A stretch of 64,000 bases of DNA, from contig JARLJA010000147.1 of NCBI GenBank assembly GCA_031291445.1, positions 32,425-96,424 on the forward strand. Reading direction: 5' to 3'. The stretch comes from Xanthobacteraceae bacterium (GTDB taxonomy: Bacteria > Pseudomonadota > Alphaproteobacteria > Rhizobiales > Xanthobacteraceae). The notes beneath the pieces were generated by a model. That model did no database searches. It was not told the DNA's origin and was given only the letters and a program-made list of their open reading frames with translations. This document shows positions 26,274 through 36,181 of this stretch, piece by piece. Numbering within the stretch: position 1 is the stretch's first letter; the number at the start of each line of letters is the position of its first letter. Both the position numbers and the translations under genes were made by a program.

Positions 26274-26798
26274 GTGCGAGTCATTTTCGTGGTCGCGACG
26301 ATCGTTGCCGCAGCAGTTGGCGTCACCTTTCTCCATGGAATCGCTGTTGCCGACGGCAGCGGCGATCCGGCGGCGGTCAAGTCGGAGGACGGCAGATACT
26401 TCGACAAGGACGGCGGTCCGACCTACCACGTCGGATCGGACGGTACGGTGGACTGGTACGCCTATTCCGGATACCGCCGCTACCATTCCGAATGTCACGT
26501 CTGCCACGGTCCCGACGGGATGGGATCGAGCTACGCGCCGGCGCTGAAGGACTCGCTCAAGTCCCTGAGCTACGGCGAGTTCCTCGCGGTTGTCGCGGGT
26601 GGGCGCAGGAACGTTTCAACGTCGCAGGAAAACGTCATGCCGGCGTTCGGCGACAACACCAACGTGACCTGCCATCTCGATGACATCTACATCTACCTGC
26701 GTGCGCGCGCCAACGATGCGATCGGTCGGGTGCGGCCGGCCAGGCACGAGGAGAAGCCCGACGCCTACACGAAGGCGGAAGCGAGCTGCATGCAATGA
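26274..26798 (+). CDS. xoxG: methanol metabolism-related c-type cytochrome (XoxG-type), copy 2
   Basis: The 174-aa protein starts at a GTG and has a signal peptide ending in AVA|DG. The haem c site is ECHVCHGPDGMGS; further Cys occur at VTCHLDD and SCMQ, four in total. Placed directly after xoxF, it is the likely electron acceptor of the dehydrogenase, the role of XoxG. It is very similar to copy 1 at 20905, sharing the DGSGDP start, the haem region, VSTSQENVMP and YLRARANDA. The symbol is by position and family, not proven. Confidence 0.86.
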   Translation: MRVIFVVATIVAAAVGVTFLHGIAVADGSGDPAAVKSEDGRYFDKDGGPTYHVGSDGTVDWYAYSGYRRYHSECHVCHGPDGMGSSYAPALKDSLKSLSYGEFLAVVAGGRRNVSTSQENVMPAFGDNTNVTCHLDDIYIYLRARANDAIGRVRPARHEEKPDAYTKAEASCMQ

Positions 26799-26864
26799 TC
26801 GATCATCGCCGCATGAGGCTTCGATGCCGGTTTGAGGGATTGGACTGCAACATAGGGGTTTGCG

Positions 26865-27977
<1,113 letters not shown>

Positions 27978-28022
27978 TTGACAGCACGATCCACCCAACG
28001 TCGAACGCAGGAGGAACGACCC

Positions 28023-28592
28023 ATGACCGTCCACATCCATCCGTCGGTTGATAGCGGCGTGAAGAAAGGATCCGGCGCCTTTGCGGGAGGCACCCTGGTG
28101 TGCCACTGCAAGGACAAGCCGGTAAAGGTCCAGATCACCGGGGATGTGGCCCACAACCACGCCTGCGGCTGCACCAAATGCTGGAAGCCATCGGGGGCCG
28201 CATTCTCGATCGTGGCCGTGGTGCCGCGGGACAACGTGAAGGTCCTGGAGAACGGCGACAAGCTCAAGATCGTCGATCCGTCGGCCGCGATCCAGCGCCA
28301 CGCCTGCACCGGCTGCGGGGTCCACATGTTCGGCCGGATCGAGAACAAGGCGCATCCGTTCTACGGCCTTGATTTCATCCATCCCGAATTGTTCAGGGAG
28401 GGCGGCTGGGCCGCGCCTGGTTTCGCCGCCTTCGTCTCGTCGGTGATCGAGGCCGGGGTCAGTCCATCGGAGATGACCGGAATCAGAGCGCGTCTCAAGG
28501 AGCTCGGGCTCGAGCCGTATGACTGCCTGTCGCCGGCGCTGATGGACGCGATCGCAACCCACGTGGCGAAATCGAAGGCGAAGGCGGCCTAG
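28023..28592 (+). CDS. gfa: S-(hydroxymethyl)glutathione synthase (Gfa)
   Basis: The 189-aa protein speeds the joining of glutathione and formaldehyde. It is a zinc protein of the Gfa fold; Cys ligands are seen in [22 protein letters not shown] and [21 protein letters not shown] precedes the ATG at 28023. It acts just before the class III dehydrogenase encoded upstream. The stop is followed by an inverted repeat and then the S-formylglutathione hydrolase gene, giving the complete route to formate plus glutathione. Confidence 0.94.
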   Translation: MTVHIHPSVDSGVKKGSGAFAGGTLVCHCKDKPVKVQITGDVAHNHACGCTKCWKPSGAAFSIVAVVPRDNVKVLENGDKLKIVDPSAAIQRHACTGCGVHMFGRIENKAHPFYGLDFIHPELFREGGWAAPGFAAFVSSVIEAGVSPSEMTGIRARLKELGLEPYDCLSPALMDAIATHVAKSKAKAA

Positions 28593-28601
28593 GATCCCGG
28601 G

Positions 28602-28649
28602 TCTGAAGTTCGCTTGCGACCGCATGCCGCCTCTCGAGCGAACTTCGGA
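28602..28649. repeat. inverted repeat, GAAGTTCG family, between gfa and fghA
   Basis: TCTGAAGTTCGCTTGCG (28602-28618) pairs imperfectly with CTCGAGCGAACTTCGGA (28633-28649). Its core matches the inverted repeat at 7006-7058. It lies inside an operon and could act as an RNA processing or stability hairpin. Confidence 0.5.
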
Positions 28650-28682
28650 TTCGATTGCCTCTCGGCCAGGAGCAGCAAGGTT

Positions 28683-29525
28683 GTGATCAGCACCGTTTCC
28701 CTCAACCGCTCGCATGGCGGTGTCCAGGGGGTTTACCGGCACGACAGTCGCGCGACCGGGACGGAGATGACCTTTTCGGTCTTCGTTCCGCCGCGCCCGG
28801 GTGCTGTCGGCTTCCCGGTTGTGTTCTTCCTGTCGGGGCTGACCTGCACTCACGCCAATGTCACCGAGAAAGGCGAGTTTCGCCGGACTTGCGCCGAGCT
28901 CGGCTTGATCCTCGTCGCGCCGGACACCAGTCCACGCGGCGAGGGGGTACCGGGCGATCCCGCGGGCGCCTACGACTTCGGGCTCGGCGCCGGATTCTAT
29001 GTCGATGCGACGCAGGAGCCGTTCGCGCGCAACTATCGCATGTGGACCTATGTCACCGCCGAACTCGCCGACGTGATCGCGGAGCATTTTCCGGCGGACA
29101 TGGAGCGGCAATCGATCTGCGGGCATTCGATGGGGGGACATGGCGCTCTCACCATCGCGCTGACCCATCCCGACCGTTATCGTGCGGTCAGCGCGTTCGC
29201 CCCCATCGCCGCGCCGTCGCTGGCGCCCTGGGGAATCAAGGCGCTGGGCGGCTATCTCGGCAACGACATGTCGGCGTGGCGGCGCCACGACGCGGTCGCC
29301 CTGATCGAGGACGGCGCGCGACTTCGCGATCTGCTGGTCGACGTCGGCGACGCCGACCCGTTCCTTGCCGAACAGCTTCGCCCCGAGCTCCTCGAGCATG
29401 CCTGCGCCACAACCGGAATACCGCTGAACCTGCGCCGTCAGGTTGGCTATGACCACAGCTACTATTTCATCTCCACCTTCATGGCGGAGCACTTGCACTG
29501 GCACGCGGCTCGCCTGAAGGCCTAG
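28683..29525 (+). CDS. fghA: S-formylglutathione hydrolase
   Basis: The 280-aa esterase releases formate and glutathione from S-formylglutathione. The GTG at 28683 follows AGGAGCAGCAAGG. Catalytic features of the esterase D family are visible: FLSGLTCTHANVTEKGEF, DTSPRGEGVPGD, the nucleophile elbow GHSMGGHGAL, an Asp in DVGDADPFL, and the His in GYDHSYYFISTF. The last lies near the C-terminus as expected. It is the third glutathione-pathway gene of the plus-strand xox operon and converges on the AraC gene. A lone GCGAACTTCGG repeat arm follows its stop. Confidence 0.94.
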   Translation: MISTVSLNRSHGGVQGVYRHDSRATGTEMTFSVFVPPRPGAVGFPVVFFLSGLTCTHANVTEKGEFRRTCAELGLILVAPDTSPRGEGVPGDPAGAYDFGLGAGFYVDATQEPFARNYRMWTYVTAELADVIAEHFPADMERQSICGHSMGGHGALTIALTHPDRYRAVSAFAPIAAPSLAPWGIKALGGYLGNDMSAWRRHDAVALIEDGARLRDLLVDVGDADPFLAEQLRPELLEHACATTGIPLNLRRQVGYDHSYYFISTFMAEHLHWHAARLKA

Positions 29526-29549
29526 CGCCGCGAACTTCGGCTCACTGCG

Positions 29550-30518
29550 CTAGAATTCGCGTATCGAGCCGTCGTAGTTCGCCTTGTGGATCGCAGACGG
29601 AGCTACTCCGAAATGTCGCCGGAAGACGCGGCTGAAGTGCGACGAGCTCGAAAAGCCCCACGAAAACGCGACGTCGGTGATGGTCTTGCTGTTCGGAGCC
29701 GCCTCGAGCTCCTGGCGGCAGTTCTGCAGCCGGGCCTGCCAGATGTAATCGCTGACGGTCGTGCCGCGATCGTGGAAGATCACGTGGAGGTAGCGTTTGG
29801 TGCAACCCAGCGCGACCGCGATCTGGTCGATGCTCAGATCGGGGTCACGCAAATGCTCGTGGATGAAGGCCTGGGCGCGCACGTGGAGCGCCGCTGGCCC
29901 CGCCCGACCGCACGCCGTTCCGAGCTCGCGAAGCGGCAGCAGCAGGAGATTGATGAGCGTGTCAGCCACGCCGGAAGCGGTATTCGGCAGCAATCTCGGA
30001 GCTTCGCCAAACGCGGCCTGCACGAAATCATGGGCGATCCGGCCGGTGCCGGTGCGCGCCGACAGTCTGCAGGGGACCATCTTCGCCGGCTGGAAACCGC
30101 GTTCCTGCAGTAGTTCCGTGGGAACGATCGCCACGTCATGCCGCGTCGTCGATGGGCTGACGATCGAATGGGGGGCGGAGACGTCGTAGGCGAGGCAGTC
30201 GCCGGGCCTGAGTTCAATCCGGCGGCCGCCTTGCTCGAAATGAGAGATGCCGTGCGTCTGGAAGACGATCTTGACGTAAGGGTGTTCGCCGGGTCTCGCT
30301 CGCGCACTGGTGTGCGCGATACGATGTTGGCTCGCCTCGATCTGGCAGAGCTTCAGCCTCGAAACGGTCGCGTAGGCGATCCGGGCTTCGAACGATGAGG
30401 CATCGAGCGGATCCACATCGAATTTGCCGCAAAGCTCCGTCAGCGCGTCAGTCCAGCGCTGGATCTGCGCCTTCGGCGACATTCCGGAAGTGCTCAGGGA
30501 TTGAATGGTATTGGTCAT
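29550..30518 (-). CDS. AraC family transcriptional regulator
   Basis: The 322-aa protein has an N-terminal sensing domain (AraC-binding-like, cupin type) with RARPGEHPYVKIVFQTHG and ELRPGDCLAYDVSAPHS. The C-terminal double helix-turn-helix has IDQIAVALGCTKRYLHVIFHD in the first and ITDVAFSWGFSSSSHFSRVFRRHFG in the second. It lies inside the methanol island, divergent from the xoxJ-type gene, and the shared upstream element lies between them. It is therefore a good candidate to regulate the island, but binding is not shown by the sequence. Confidence 0.87.
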   Translation of the reverse strand: MTNTIQSLSTSGMSPKAQIQRWTDALTELCGKFDVDPLDASSFEARIAYATVSRLKLCQIEASQHRIAHTSARARPGEHPYVKIVFQTHGISHFEQGGRRIELRPGDCLAYDVSAPHSIVSPSTTRHDVAIVPTELLQERGFQPAKMVPCRLSARTGTGRIAHDFVQAAFGEAPRLLPNTASGVADTLINLLLLPLRELGTACGRAGPAALHVRAQAFIHEHLRDPDLSIDQIAVALGCTKRYLHVIFHDRGTTVSDYIWQARLQNCRQELEAAPNSKTITDVAFSWGFSSSSHFSRVFRRHFGVAPSAIHKANYDGSIREF

Positions 30519-30747
30519 GGCCTAACCACACGAATGAGTGAGTGGAAGCCCCCCACGAAGGTAGCATCGCGCCGTCATCCATCCAAGTTCGGCCTCGCCG
30601 GTAGATCGGCGCTCCCCGGACTCCGAAGCCCGAGTTGTCGAGCCCGGTGCGGGATCCTTTCGTCATGTGCACGCGGCGTCAAGCGGAACATGCATTCCAA
30701 GCAGTGCCTTCGCAGTGCAGCGTGAACCATTGCTCGACGCTGCAGAA

Positions 30748-30802
30748 TGTTTCGGGTTCGCTGAGGAACAAGCAACCTTCCGTCTCGGGCAAGCTTCGAT
30801 CG
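30748..30802 (+). promoter_or_regulatory. conserved xox-island upstream element, copy 2
   Basis: The second copy of the element seen at 23904-23960 is in the 364-bp divergent region between the AraC gene and the xoxJ-type gene. CAAG half-sites start at 30769 and 30790, again 21 bp apart, and the second lies 93 bp upstream of the ATG at 30883. Copies differ by one indel in the 5' part and few substitutions in the core. The rest of this intergenic region shows no gene. Confidence 0.65.
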
Positions 30803-30882
30803 CTGAAACGGCTCACCATTGCAAAACGGCCCAGCGGACTCCGGGGTCTTTGGCGCGTGGTTGAGCGGTTGAGGAGGCTGAC

Positions 30883-31788
30883 ATGACATCGACCCGGTCT
30901 CTTCGCTGGTGCGCGGGTTGGGCGCCGCGAGCCGCGGCAGTTGCTCTGTCGGTGCTGTTCAACCCAGGGTCTCCGCGCGCGCAGGACAATGCGGAGATGT
31001 CGATCGAACTGGTGGATCCGAAGGTGCTGCGGGTCTGCTCCGACCCGCGCAGCCTGCCGTTTTCCAACGATAAAGGCGAAGGTTTCGAGAACAAGCTGGC
31101 CGAACTGCTGGCGGCCAGGCTGCAGAAGAAGCTCGACTACACCTTCTTTCCGCAGGCCACCGGATTTGTCCGCGTGACCCTGGGCGCGCATCGTTGCGAC
31201 CTGATCATGGGCTTTCCCCAGGGCGACGATCTGGTCCAGGTGACCAATCCCTACTACCGCACGGCCTATGCGCTGGTCGCGAAGCCGGGCAGCGGGCTGG
31301 AGGAGGTGACGACGCTGGGCGATCCGCGCCTCCAGGGCAAGCATCTCGGCATTATCGCGGGAACGCCGCCGGCAACCTATCTGGCCGCCTATGGTCTCAT
31401 GGCCGGCGCCAAGCCTTACCCGCTGACCATCGACACGCGGATCGATTCATCCGCCGAAGCGATGATCAAGGATCTCACATCGGGGGCGATCGATGCCGGC
31501 GTGCTGTGGGGCCCGATGGCGGGCTACTACGCCAAGCGCTCCGATCCGCCGCTGCATGTGACGCTGCTGACCAAGGAACGGTCGGGGCCGTCGCTCGTGT
31601 ATCGCATCTCCATGGGCGTGCGCTACGCCGACCAGAACTGGAAGCGGCAGCTCAACCGCCTGCTTCATGACGAGCAGGCGGAGATCGACCGGATCCTGCT
31701 CGATTTCGGCGTGCCGCTGCTGGACGAGGACGATCGGCCGATCACGGAACAGACCGCCGGACGGGCGCCTGGAACAATGTCGAGATGA
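30883..31788 (+). CDS. xoxJ: quinoprotein dehydrogenase-associated periplasmic binding protein (XoxJ/MoxJ type)
   Basis: The 301-aa protein has a Tat- or Sec-like signal and then an extracellular solute-binding fold: LRVCSDPRSLPFSNDKGEGFENKLAELLA, typical of the MoxJ group, DLIMGFPQGDD, VTNPYYRTAY and GVLWGPMAGYYAKR. XoxJ is known to assist the methanol dehydrogenase in the periplasm, perhaps in activation or assembly; no transport genes are in the window. The conserved upstream element precedes it and a DUF2380-like gene follows 63 bp later. Confidence 0.87.
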   Translation: MTSTRSLRWCAGWAPRAAAVALSVLFNPGSPRAQDNAEMSIELVDPKVLRVCSDPRSLPFSNDKGEGFENKLAELLAARLQKKLDYTFFPQATGFVRVTLGAHRCDLIMGFPQGDDLVQVTNPYYRTAYALVAKPGSGLEEVTTLGDPRLQGKHLGIIAGTPPATYLAAYGLMAGAKPYPLTIDTRIDSSAEAMIKDLTSGAIDAGVLWGPMAGYYAKRSDPPLHVTLLTKERSGPSLVYRISMGVRYADQNWKRQLNRLLHDEQAEIDRILLDFGVPLLDEDDRPITEQTAGRAPGTMSR

Positions 31789-31851
31789 TGGGGAACTGCG
31801 TGCGGTCGGCTCTCCTGGTCGGTTCCTGACTGTCGAAATGAAGGGGATCCG

Positions 31852-32364
31852 GTGGTTCGGCTGCTCCTGGTGATCGTGATGGCTCTCGGCGGGGTGCGGT
31901 CTGCCGCCGCCGAGCAGCCGCCCAAGGTCGCGGTGTTCGATTTCGAATTGATGGATACAAGCCTGGAAGGTGAGAAGCGGGGACCGCAGGCCGACGAGCA
32001 GGCGCGGCTGCGCGCGGCCGCGCAGCAGATCCGCGTCGGGCTGGCGGAGTCCAAGCGGTTCGCCGTGCTCGACATCGCGCCGGTCGGCGCCGAGGCAAGA
32101 AAGGCGAATCTGCAGGCGTGCGGCGGCTGCGACGTGGACCTCGCAAAGACGCTCGGTGCCGATCTCGCGATCACCGGCGTGGTGCACAAGGTATCGACCC
32201 TCATTCTCGGCATGCAGATTTTCGTGCGCGACGTGCGCACGGGACGGCTGCTCGCGGCCGTGAACGCGGATTTTCGCGGCAATACCGACGAGTCCTGGTC
32301 GCGCACGGCGGGCTATCTGCTGCGCAATCGGCTGCTGGCGCCGAACTACGGCGCTCCGCAGTAG
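31852..32364 (+). CDS. DUF2380/DUF3280-like secreted protein
   Basis: The 170-aa protein begins at a GTG with AAGGGGA upstream and has a signal peptide (LLLVIVMALGGVRSAAAEQ). The mature part is a TolB-N-like alpha/beta domain: PKVAVFDFELMDTSLEG, QIRVGLAESKRFAVLD, LGADLAITGVVHKVS and VRDVRTGRLLAAVNADFRGNTDESW. Two Cys occur close together (QACGGCDVD). It follows xoxJ in the same operon. The family is known from such neighbourhoods, with no assigned function. Confidence 0.72.
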   Translation: MVRLLLVIVMALGGVRSAAAEQPPKVAVFDFELMDTSLEGEKRGPQADEQARLRAAAQQIRVGLAESKRFAVLDIAPVGAEARKANLQACGGCDVDLAKTLGADLAITGVVHKVSTLILGMQIFVRDVRTGRLLAAVNADFRGNTDESWSRTAGYLLRNRLLAPNYGAPQ

Positions 32365-32399
32365 GCTTTGCCGCGCGTGCGGGAGACTGCGCGTGGTTG

Positions 32400-32617
32400 G
32401 CTTGCGAATAGGGCGTGTCGGAGCGCGAGGCCATGCCGGCGCGGGCGATGTCGCGCCCGACGAACGGCGCGGCGGCGACGAACAGCAGCGCCCCAAGCGT
32501 CGATGTCAGCGCCGTGGTGAGGAGCCCGTAGCGGATCGCGTCGGCCCCGTCGTCGACCTTGAGGTCCGTGATCTCGTTCCGATCGGGATGATGAAGCGGC
32601 GCGCGGGCGCCGCCGGT
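32400..32617 (-). pseudogene. possible 3' remnant of an MFS transporter gene
   Basis: Directly after the Rieske gene's TGA the same frame stays open and reads DDGADAIRYGLLTTALTST followed by GALLFVAAAPFVGRDIARAG. This resembles the last transmembrane helix of a major facilitator transporter and the basic end after it. No start codon fits and no upstream part exists, so it looks like a leftover of a deleted transporter gene that followed the oxygenase. Chance is possible, and the 3' end of the fragment is not defined. Confidence 0.35.
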
Positions 32618-33799
32618 TCAGGCGTCCTTGATGAAATTGCCCGACTCGAAGGCGATCGGCGGCGCGTCAGGATCGAAGCCGACGCCGATCGGGTCGCGCC
32701 CGGCCGCCAGCGCATCGAGCTGGTCGCGCAGCATTCGGCGCACCATCAGCACGCCCCGATCGCTCTGGCCGAAATGCTCTTCCGAATGGATGGTGATCGG
32801 ACCTTGGCCGACCTGGGCTTCGTAGTCGCCGGGAAATTGCTGGTGCTCGCGTTCGTTCATCTCCCACCAGAACTTGCCGTTGAACGTCGATCGCATGCGG
32901 CCGATGTCGCCTCGTTGACGCACCCGTCCGGCGACGTAGATCCGGAACGAGGTGTCGGTCAGCGGCAGCACCCAGCCGATCGATTCGACGCGGGCGAATT
33001 GTGCGACCCTGGGATTGGGCACCACCCGCAAGGTCGGGCAGGCCGCCTCGGTGACGCGGTAGAACACCTTGCCGTCATCCTGGCGCCGGACCGAGCGGAT
33101 GGCGACCCCGCGGGGTGTCATCTCGAAGAGCACCTCCGGCATCGAGGCCATCATGGTGGTGAACTGCGGGCCGCTGAACGATCCGTGAAGCACGGGAACG
33201 TGATAGGGATCGGCCACGTTCTCGAAGTGCTGCAGCCAGTTGCAGGGGATGACCGGCGGCCCACCGCCGCCCAGGGAGGTGTCGTCGGCCTCGACGAATT
33301 CGCCCTCATCCAAGGTTTCGAGGCAGTCGTAGCGCGGCAGCACCGGCTTTTTGTCCGCCGGCCCCATGTAGGCGAAGATCAGCCCATAGCGCTCGATCAC
33401 CGGATACCATGGCTGCCGTACCCGGTCGCGGAATGCGCCTCCGCCCGACTCGCAGGGCTGCTCCAGGCAATGGCCTTGCGCGTCGAACAGCCAGCCGTGG
33501 TAGCAGCAGCGGATGCCGCGTTCCTCCACCTTGCCATAATAGAGGGTGGTGCCGCGGTGGCAGCAGCGGGCGTGGAGCAGCCCGGGTTGCCCGCTTCGGT
33601 CGCGGAACAGGACCATATCTTCGCCGAGCGCCTGAACCTGGACCGGGACGTCGCAAGCGTCCGTGGCCAGTCCGACCGGATGCCAGTAACGGCGCAGCAG
33701 TTCGCCCATCGGCGTACCACGACCGACCTGGGTCAGGTCGGTCCGGGTGGAGGGGGGCTTCATCTCATAGGCGGTGCCGGTGTCGCGGCTGGCGTCCAT
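32618..33799 (-). CDS. Rieske non-heme iron ring-hydroxylating oxygenase alpha subunit
   Basis: The start at 33799 has GGAGGAGC upstream (393 aa). The N-terminal Rieske domain has CCHRGTTLYYG and, 16 residues after the first His, CCYHGW, giving the CxH and CxxH ligands of the [2Fe-2S] cluster. The catalytic domain has the NVADPYHVPVLHG motif with the two His and the Asp region of the mononuclear iron site. Members of this VanA/phenoxybenzoate-dioxygenase-like group demethylate or hydroxylate aromatic acids. No reductase gene is nearby. Divergent from the MarR gene, with a perfect palindrome between. Confidence 0.88.
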   Translation of the reverse strand: MDASRDTGTAYEMKPPSTRTDLTQVGRGTPMGELLRRYWHPVGLATDACDVPVQVQALGEDMVLFRDRSGQPGLLHARCCHRGTTLYYGKVEERGIRCCYHGWLFDAQGHCLEQPCESGGGAFRDRVRQPWYPVIERYGLIFAYMGPADKKPVLPRYDCLETLDEGEFVEADDTSLGGGGPPVIPCNWLQHFENVADPYHVPVLHGSFSGPQFTTMMASMPEVLFEMTPRGVAIRSVRRQDDGKVFYRVTEAACPTLRVVPNPRVAQFARVESIGWVLPLTDTSFRIYVAGRVRQRGDIGRMRSTFNGKFWWEMNEREHQQFPGDYEAQVGQGPITIHSEEHFGQSDRGVLMVRRMLRDQLDALAAGRDPIGVGFDPDAPPIAFESGNFIKDA

Positions 33800-33860
33800 G
33801 GCGCTCCTCCGGGATTGCGCCTCCGCGGGCGCCACTGCGTCTCACAAGCAAACCCAGTCC

Positions 33861-33875
33861 GTTGACATTGTCAAC
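33861..33875. promoter_or_regulatory. perfect palindrome GTTGACATTGTCAAC, likely MarR operator
   Basis: A 15-bp perfect palindrome (7+1+7) in the short divergent region between the Rieske oxygenase and MarR genes. TTGACA/TGTCAA half-sites spaced like this are common for MarR repressors. It probably controls both genes, with an aromatic substrate as inducer; this is inference. Confidence 0.65.
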
Positions 33876-33935
33876 GATATCGGTGCCCGACGTGCGCCCT
33901 TGGCTTGCGGCGCAATTCTTGGCAGACCACCACGG

Positions 33936-34454
33936 ATGGCGCGCAAACCGGCGATCGATACCCCGGAAATAGCTGCGGAGGCTGCCGGCACGGTGCCGGC
34001 GCCGATCACCGTCATGCTGTCCTCGCGCCTGATCGTGCTGGCGAATCTGCTCAGGCGCGGCGCGCTGCTACGCCATCAGCGGCTGGCCGGCTTGTCGGCG
34101 GTCGAATTCGGGCTGGTTGCCGTGCTCGGGCGGCATCCGCCCATGAGCGTTGCGCGCCTCGCCGCGGCGGTCTGCATGGACAAGGGCCAGATCAGCCGCG
34201 CGCTCAGCGGGCTGGTCAGGCGCAAGCTGGTGGCGAAGGCCGTCAACGCCCGCGATTCGCGCGAGGTGCTGGTGTCGCTGACCAAGGCCGGCCTGGTCGT
34301 GCATGACAGGATTGTGGAGGGCGCAATCGAGCGCCAGGCGCATTTGCTCGAGGGGATGGACGAGGCCCGCGTCGCGCGTCTGCTGGAGGATGTCGACCGC
34401 CTCACCGTGAAGGCCGCCGAAATGTTGGATGAGGAACGGCGCCTGGGCCCTTGA
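33936..34454 (+). CDS. MarR family transcriptional regulator
   Basis: I chose the ATG at 33936 (172 aa); a longer frame exists to 33774 but runs back through the operator. The protein has the winged helix pattern of MarR: LSAVEFGLVAVLGRHPPMSVARLAAAV, CMDKGQISRALSGLVRRKLVAK, and the wing NARDSREVLVSLTKAG. The C-terminus forms a dimer helix. It is divergent from the Rieske gene, and the palindrome between is its likely binding site. Confidence 0.85.
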   Translation: MARKPAIDTPEIAAEAAGTVPAPITVMLSSRLIVLANLLRRGALLRHQRLAGLSAVEFGLVAVLGRHPPMSVARLAAAVCMDKGQISRALSGLVRRKLVAKAVNARDSREVLVSLTKAGLVVHDRIVEGAIERQAHLLEGMDEARVARLLEDVDRLTVKAAEMLDEERRLGP

Positions 34455-34623
34455 TCTGGCGCGAGGAGAGGCGCAAGAGCCTTGTCCCCAAGGTTCCGTC
34501 CCCCGGCGAAAACCTAAAAAGACCTTGTCTTGCCACCCCTGTTGCACTGCGCTAATCCAAGGAACGGTTCTAAAGTTTCGCGAATCCGCGGGACAGGCCT
34601 TCTGTTGACGTGAAGGATCGCCG

Positions 34624-34989
34624 ATGGCCGGCATCTTGCAGAATTATCTCCCCCTCGTGGTGTTTATCGGCGTATCGATCGTGATCGGGCTGGCGCTCCT
34701 GATCGCGCCCTTCCTGGTGGCGTTCAAGCAGCCGGATCCCGAGAAGCTGTCGGCCTATGAATGCGGGTTCAACGCGTTCAGCGACGCCCGGATGAAGTTC
34801 GACGTGCGATTCTACCTGGTCGCCATCCTGTTCATCATCTTCGACCTCGAAGTGGCGTTCCTGTTTCCCTGGGCGGTGGCTTTCGGAAAGCTCGGCGTTG
34901 CCGGGTTCTGGTCGATGATGGTGTTTCTCGGCGTGCTGACGATCGGATTCGCCTATGAATGGAAGAAAGGGGCGCTAGAATGGGATTGA
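34624..34989 (+). CDS. nuoA: NADH-quinone oxidoreductase subunit A
   Basis: The first gene of the complete complex I operon. The 121-aa membrane subunit has three hydrophobic helices and the conserved [41 protein letters not shown], of which ECG and DLE are signature positions. It lies in the proton-pumping module at the junction with the peripheral arm. The 170 bp upstream must hold the operon promoter. The stop overlaps the start of nuoB by 10 bp (34980), which suggests coupled translation. Confidence 0.95.
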   Translation: MAGILQNYLPLVVFIGVSIVIGLALLIAPFLVAFKQPDPEKLSAYECGFNAFSDARMKFDVRFYLVAILFIIFDLEVAFLFPWAVAFGKLGVAGFWSMMVFLGVLTIGFAYEWKKGALEWD

Positions 34990-35552
34990 GTGAGCCGGCC
35001 GTCGCGCCCGCCGCCACCGGTATTCTCGACCCCCGCACCGGCCGCCCGGTCGGGGCCGACGACCGCTTTTTCGTCGAGGTCAACAACGAACTCGCCGACA
35101 AGGGCTTCTTCGTCACCGCGACCGACGACCTGATCACCTGGGCCCGCACCGGCTCGCTGATGTGGATGACGTTCGGCCTCGCCTGCTGCGCGGTCGAGAT
35201 GATGCAGATGTCGATGCCGCGCTACGACGCCGAGCGCTTCGGCTTCGCGCCGCGTGCCTCGCCGCGCCAGTCCGACGTCATGATCGTCGCCGGCACCCTG
35301 ACCAACAAGATGGCGCCGGCGCTGCGCAAGGTCTACGACCAGATGCCGGAGCCGCGTTACGTCATCTCCATGGGCTCCTGCGCCAATGGCGGCGGCTACT
35401 ACCATTTCTCCTACTCGGTGGTGCGCGGCTGCGACCGCGTCGTCCCCGTCGACATCTACGTGCCCGGCTGTCCGCCCACCGCGGAAGCACTGCTGTACGG
35501 CGTCATGCTGCTGCAGAAGAAGATCCGGCGCACCGGCACAATCGAACGCTGA
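34980..35552 (+). CDS. nuoB: NADH-quinone oxidoreductase subunit B
   Basis: The 190-aa subunit starts at the ATG at 34980 inside the nuoA end. It binds cluster N2, the last iron-sulfur cluster before quinone: [20 protein letters not shown] and [11 protein letters not shown] supply the Cys. The first 30 residues are a variable extension (Ala/Pro-rich). It sits at the quinone-binding junction with NuoD. Eleven bp separate it from nuoC. Confidence 0.95.
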   Translation: MGLSEPAVAPAATGILDPRTGRPVGADDRFFVEVNNELADKGFFVTATDDLITWARTGSLMWMTFGLACCAVEMMQMSMPRYDAERFGFAPRASPRQSDVMIVAGTLTNKMAPALRKVYDQMPEPRYVISMGSCANGGGYYHFSYSVVRGCDRVVPVDIYVPGCPPTAEALLYGVMLLQKKIRRTGTIER

Positions 35553-35563
35553 GGCACTGACGC

Positions 35564-36181
35564 ATGGACGACGCGAAGCTCGATGCCTTGGGGTTGACCA
35601 TCGTGGAGGCGCTGCCCGGCGCGGCGCTCTCGCACCGCACCGCGTTCGGCGAGCTCGACGTGACCGTCGACCTGGCCAAAATCGTCGACGTCGTCCGCGT
35701 GCTGCGCGACGACGCGCGGTTTCGCTTCGTCTGCATCATCGACGTCACGGCGGTGGACTATCCCGGCCGCGAGCTGCGCTTCGACGTGGTCTATCACCTG
35801 CTGTCGCCGACGCTGAACGCGCGGCTGCGGCTGCGCGGCGAGGCCGGCGAGACCACCCAGGTGCCCTCGATCATCTCGGTGTTTCCCGGCGCCGACTGGT
35901 TCGAGCGCGAGACCTACGACCTCTACGGGGTGTTCTTCACCGGCCATCCCGACATGCGGCGGCTGCTGACCGACTACGGCTTCGACGGTCACCCGCTGCG
36001 CAAGGACTTTCCGGTCACCGGCTACGTCGAGGTGCGCTACGACGACCAGGAAAAGCGCGTGGTCTACGAGCCGGTGCGGCTGACCCAGGAGTTCCGGAAA
36101 TTCGACTTCATGTCGCCGTGGGAGGGCGCGGACTATCCGCTGCCGGGTGACGAGAAGGCCAGCGGAAAGGCCGGCAACTGA
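35564..36181 (+). CDS. nuoC: NADH-quinone oxidoreductase subunit C
   Basis: The 205-aa 30-kDa subunit of the peripheral arm. It contains [25 protein letters not shown] and the family signature [29 protein letters not shown] followed by [11 protein letters not shown]. It is a separate gene, not fused to nuoD as in enteric bacteria, as expected for alphaproteobacteria. Its TGA shares a base with the nuoD ATG at 36181. Confidence 0.95.
   Translation: MDDAKLDALGLTIVEALPGAALSHRTAFGELDVTVDLAKIVDVVRVLRDDARFRFVCIIDVTAVDYPGRELRFDVVYHLLSPTLNARLRLRGEAGETTQVPSIISVFPGADWFERETYDLYGVFFTGHPDMRRLLTDYGFDGHPLRKDFPVTGYVEVRYDDQEKRVVYEPVRLTQEFRKFDFMSPWEGADYPLPGDEKASGKAGN

Noticed and set aside
34524..34560. Possible nuo promoter boxes (TTGTCT/TTGCCA and CTAATC)
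   Set aside because: Matches to -35/-10 consensus and spacing are too weak to call; the promoter is only presumed to lie in 34455-34623.
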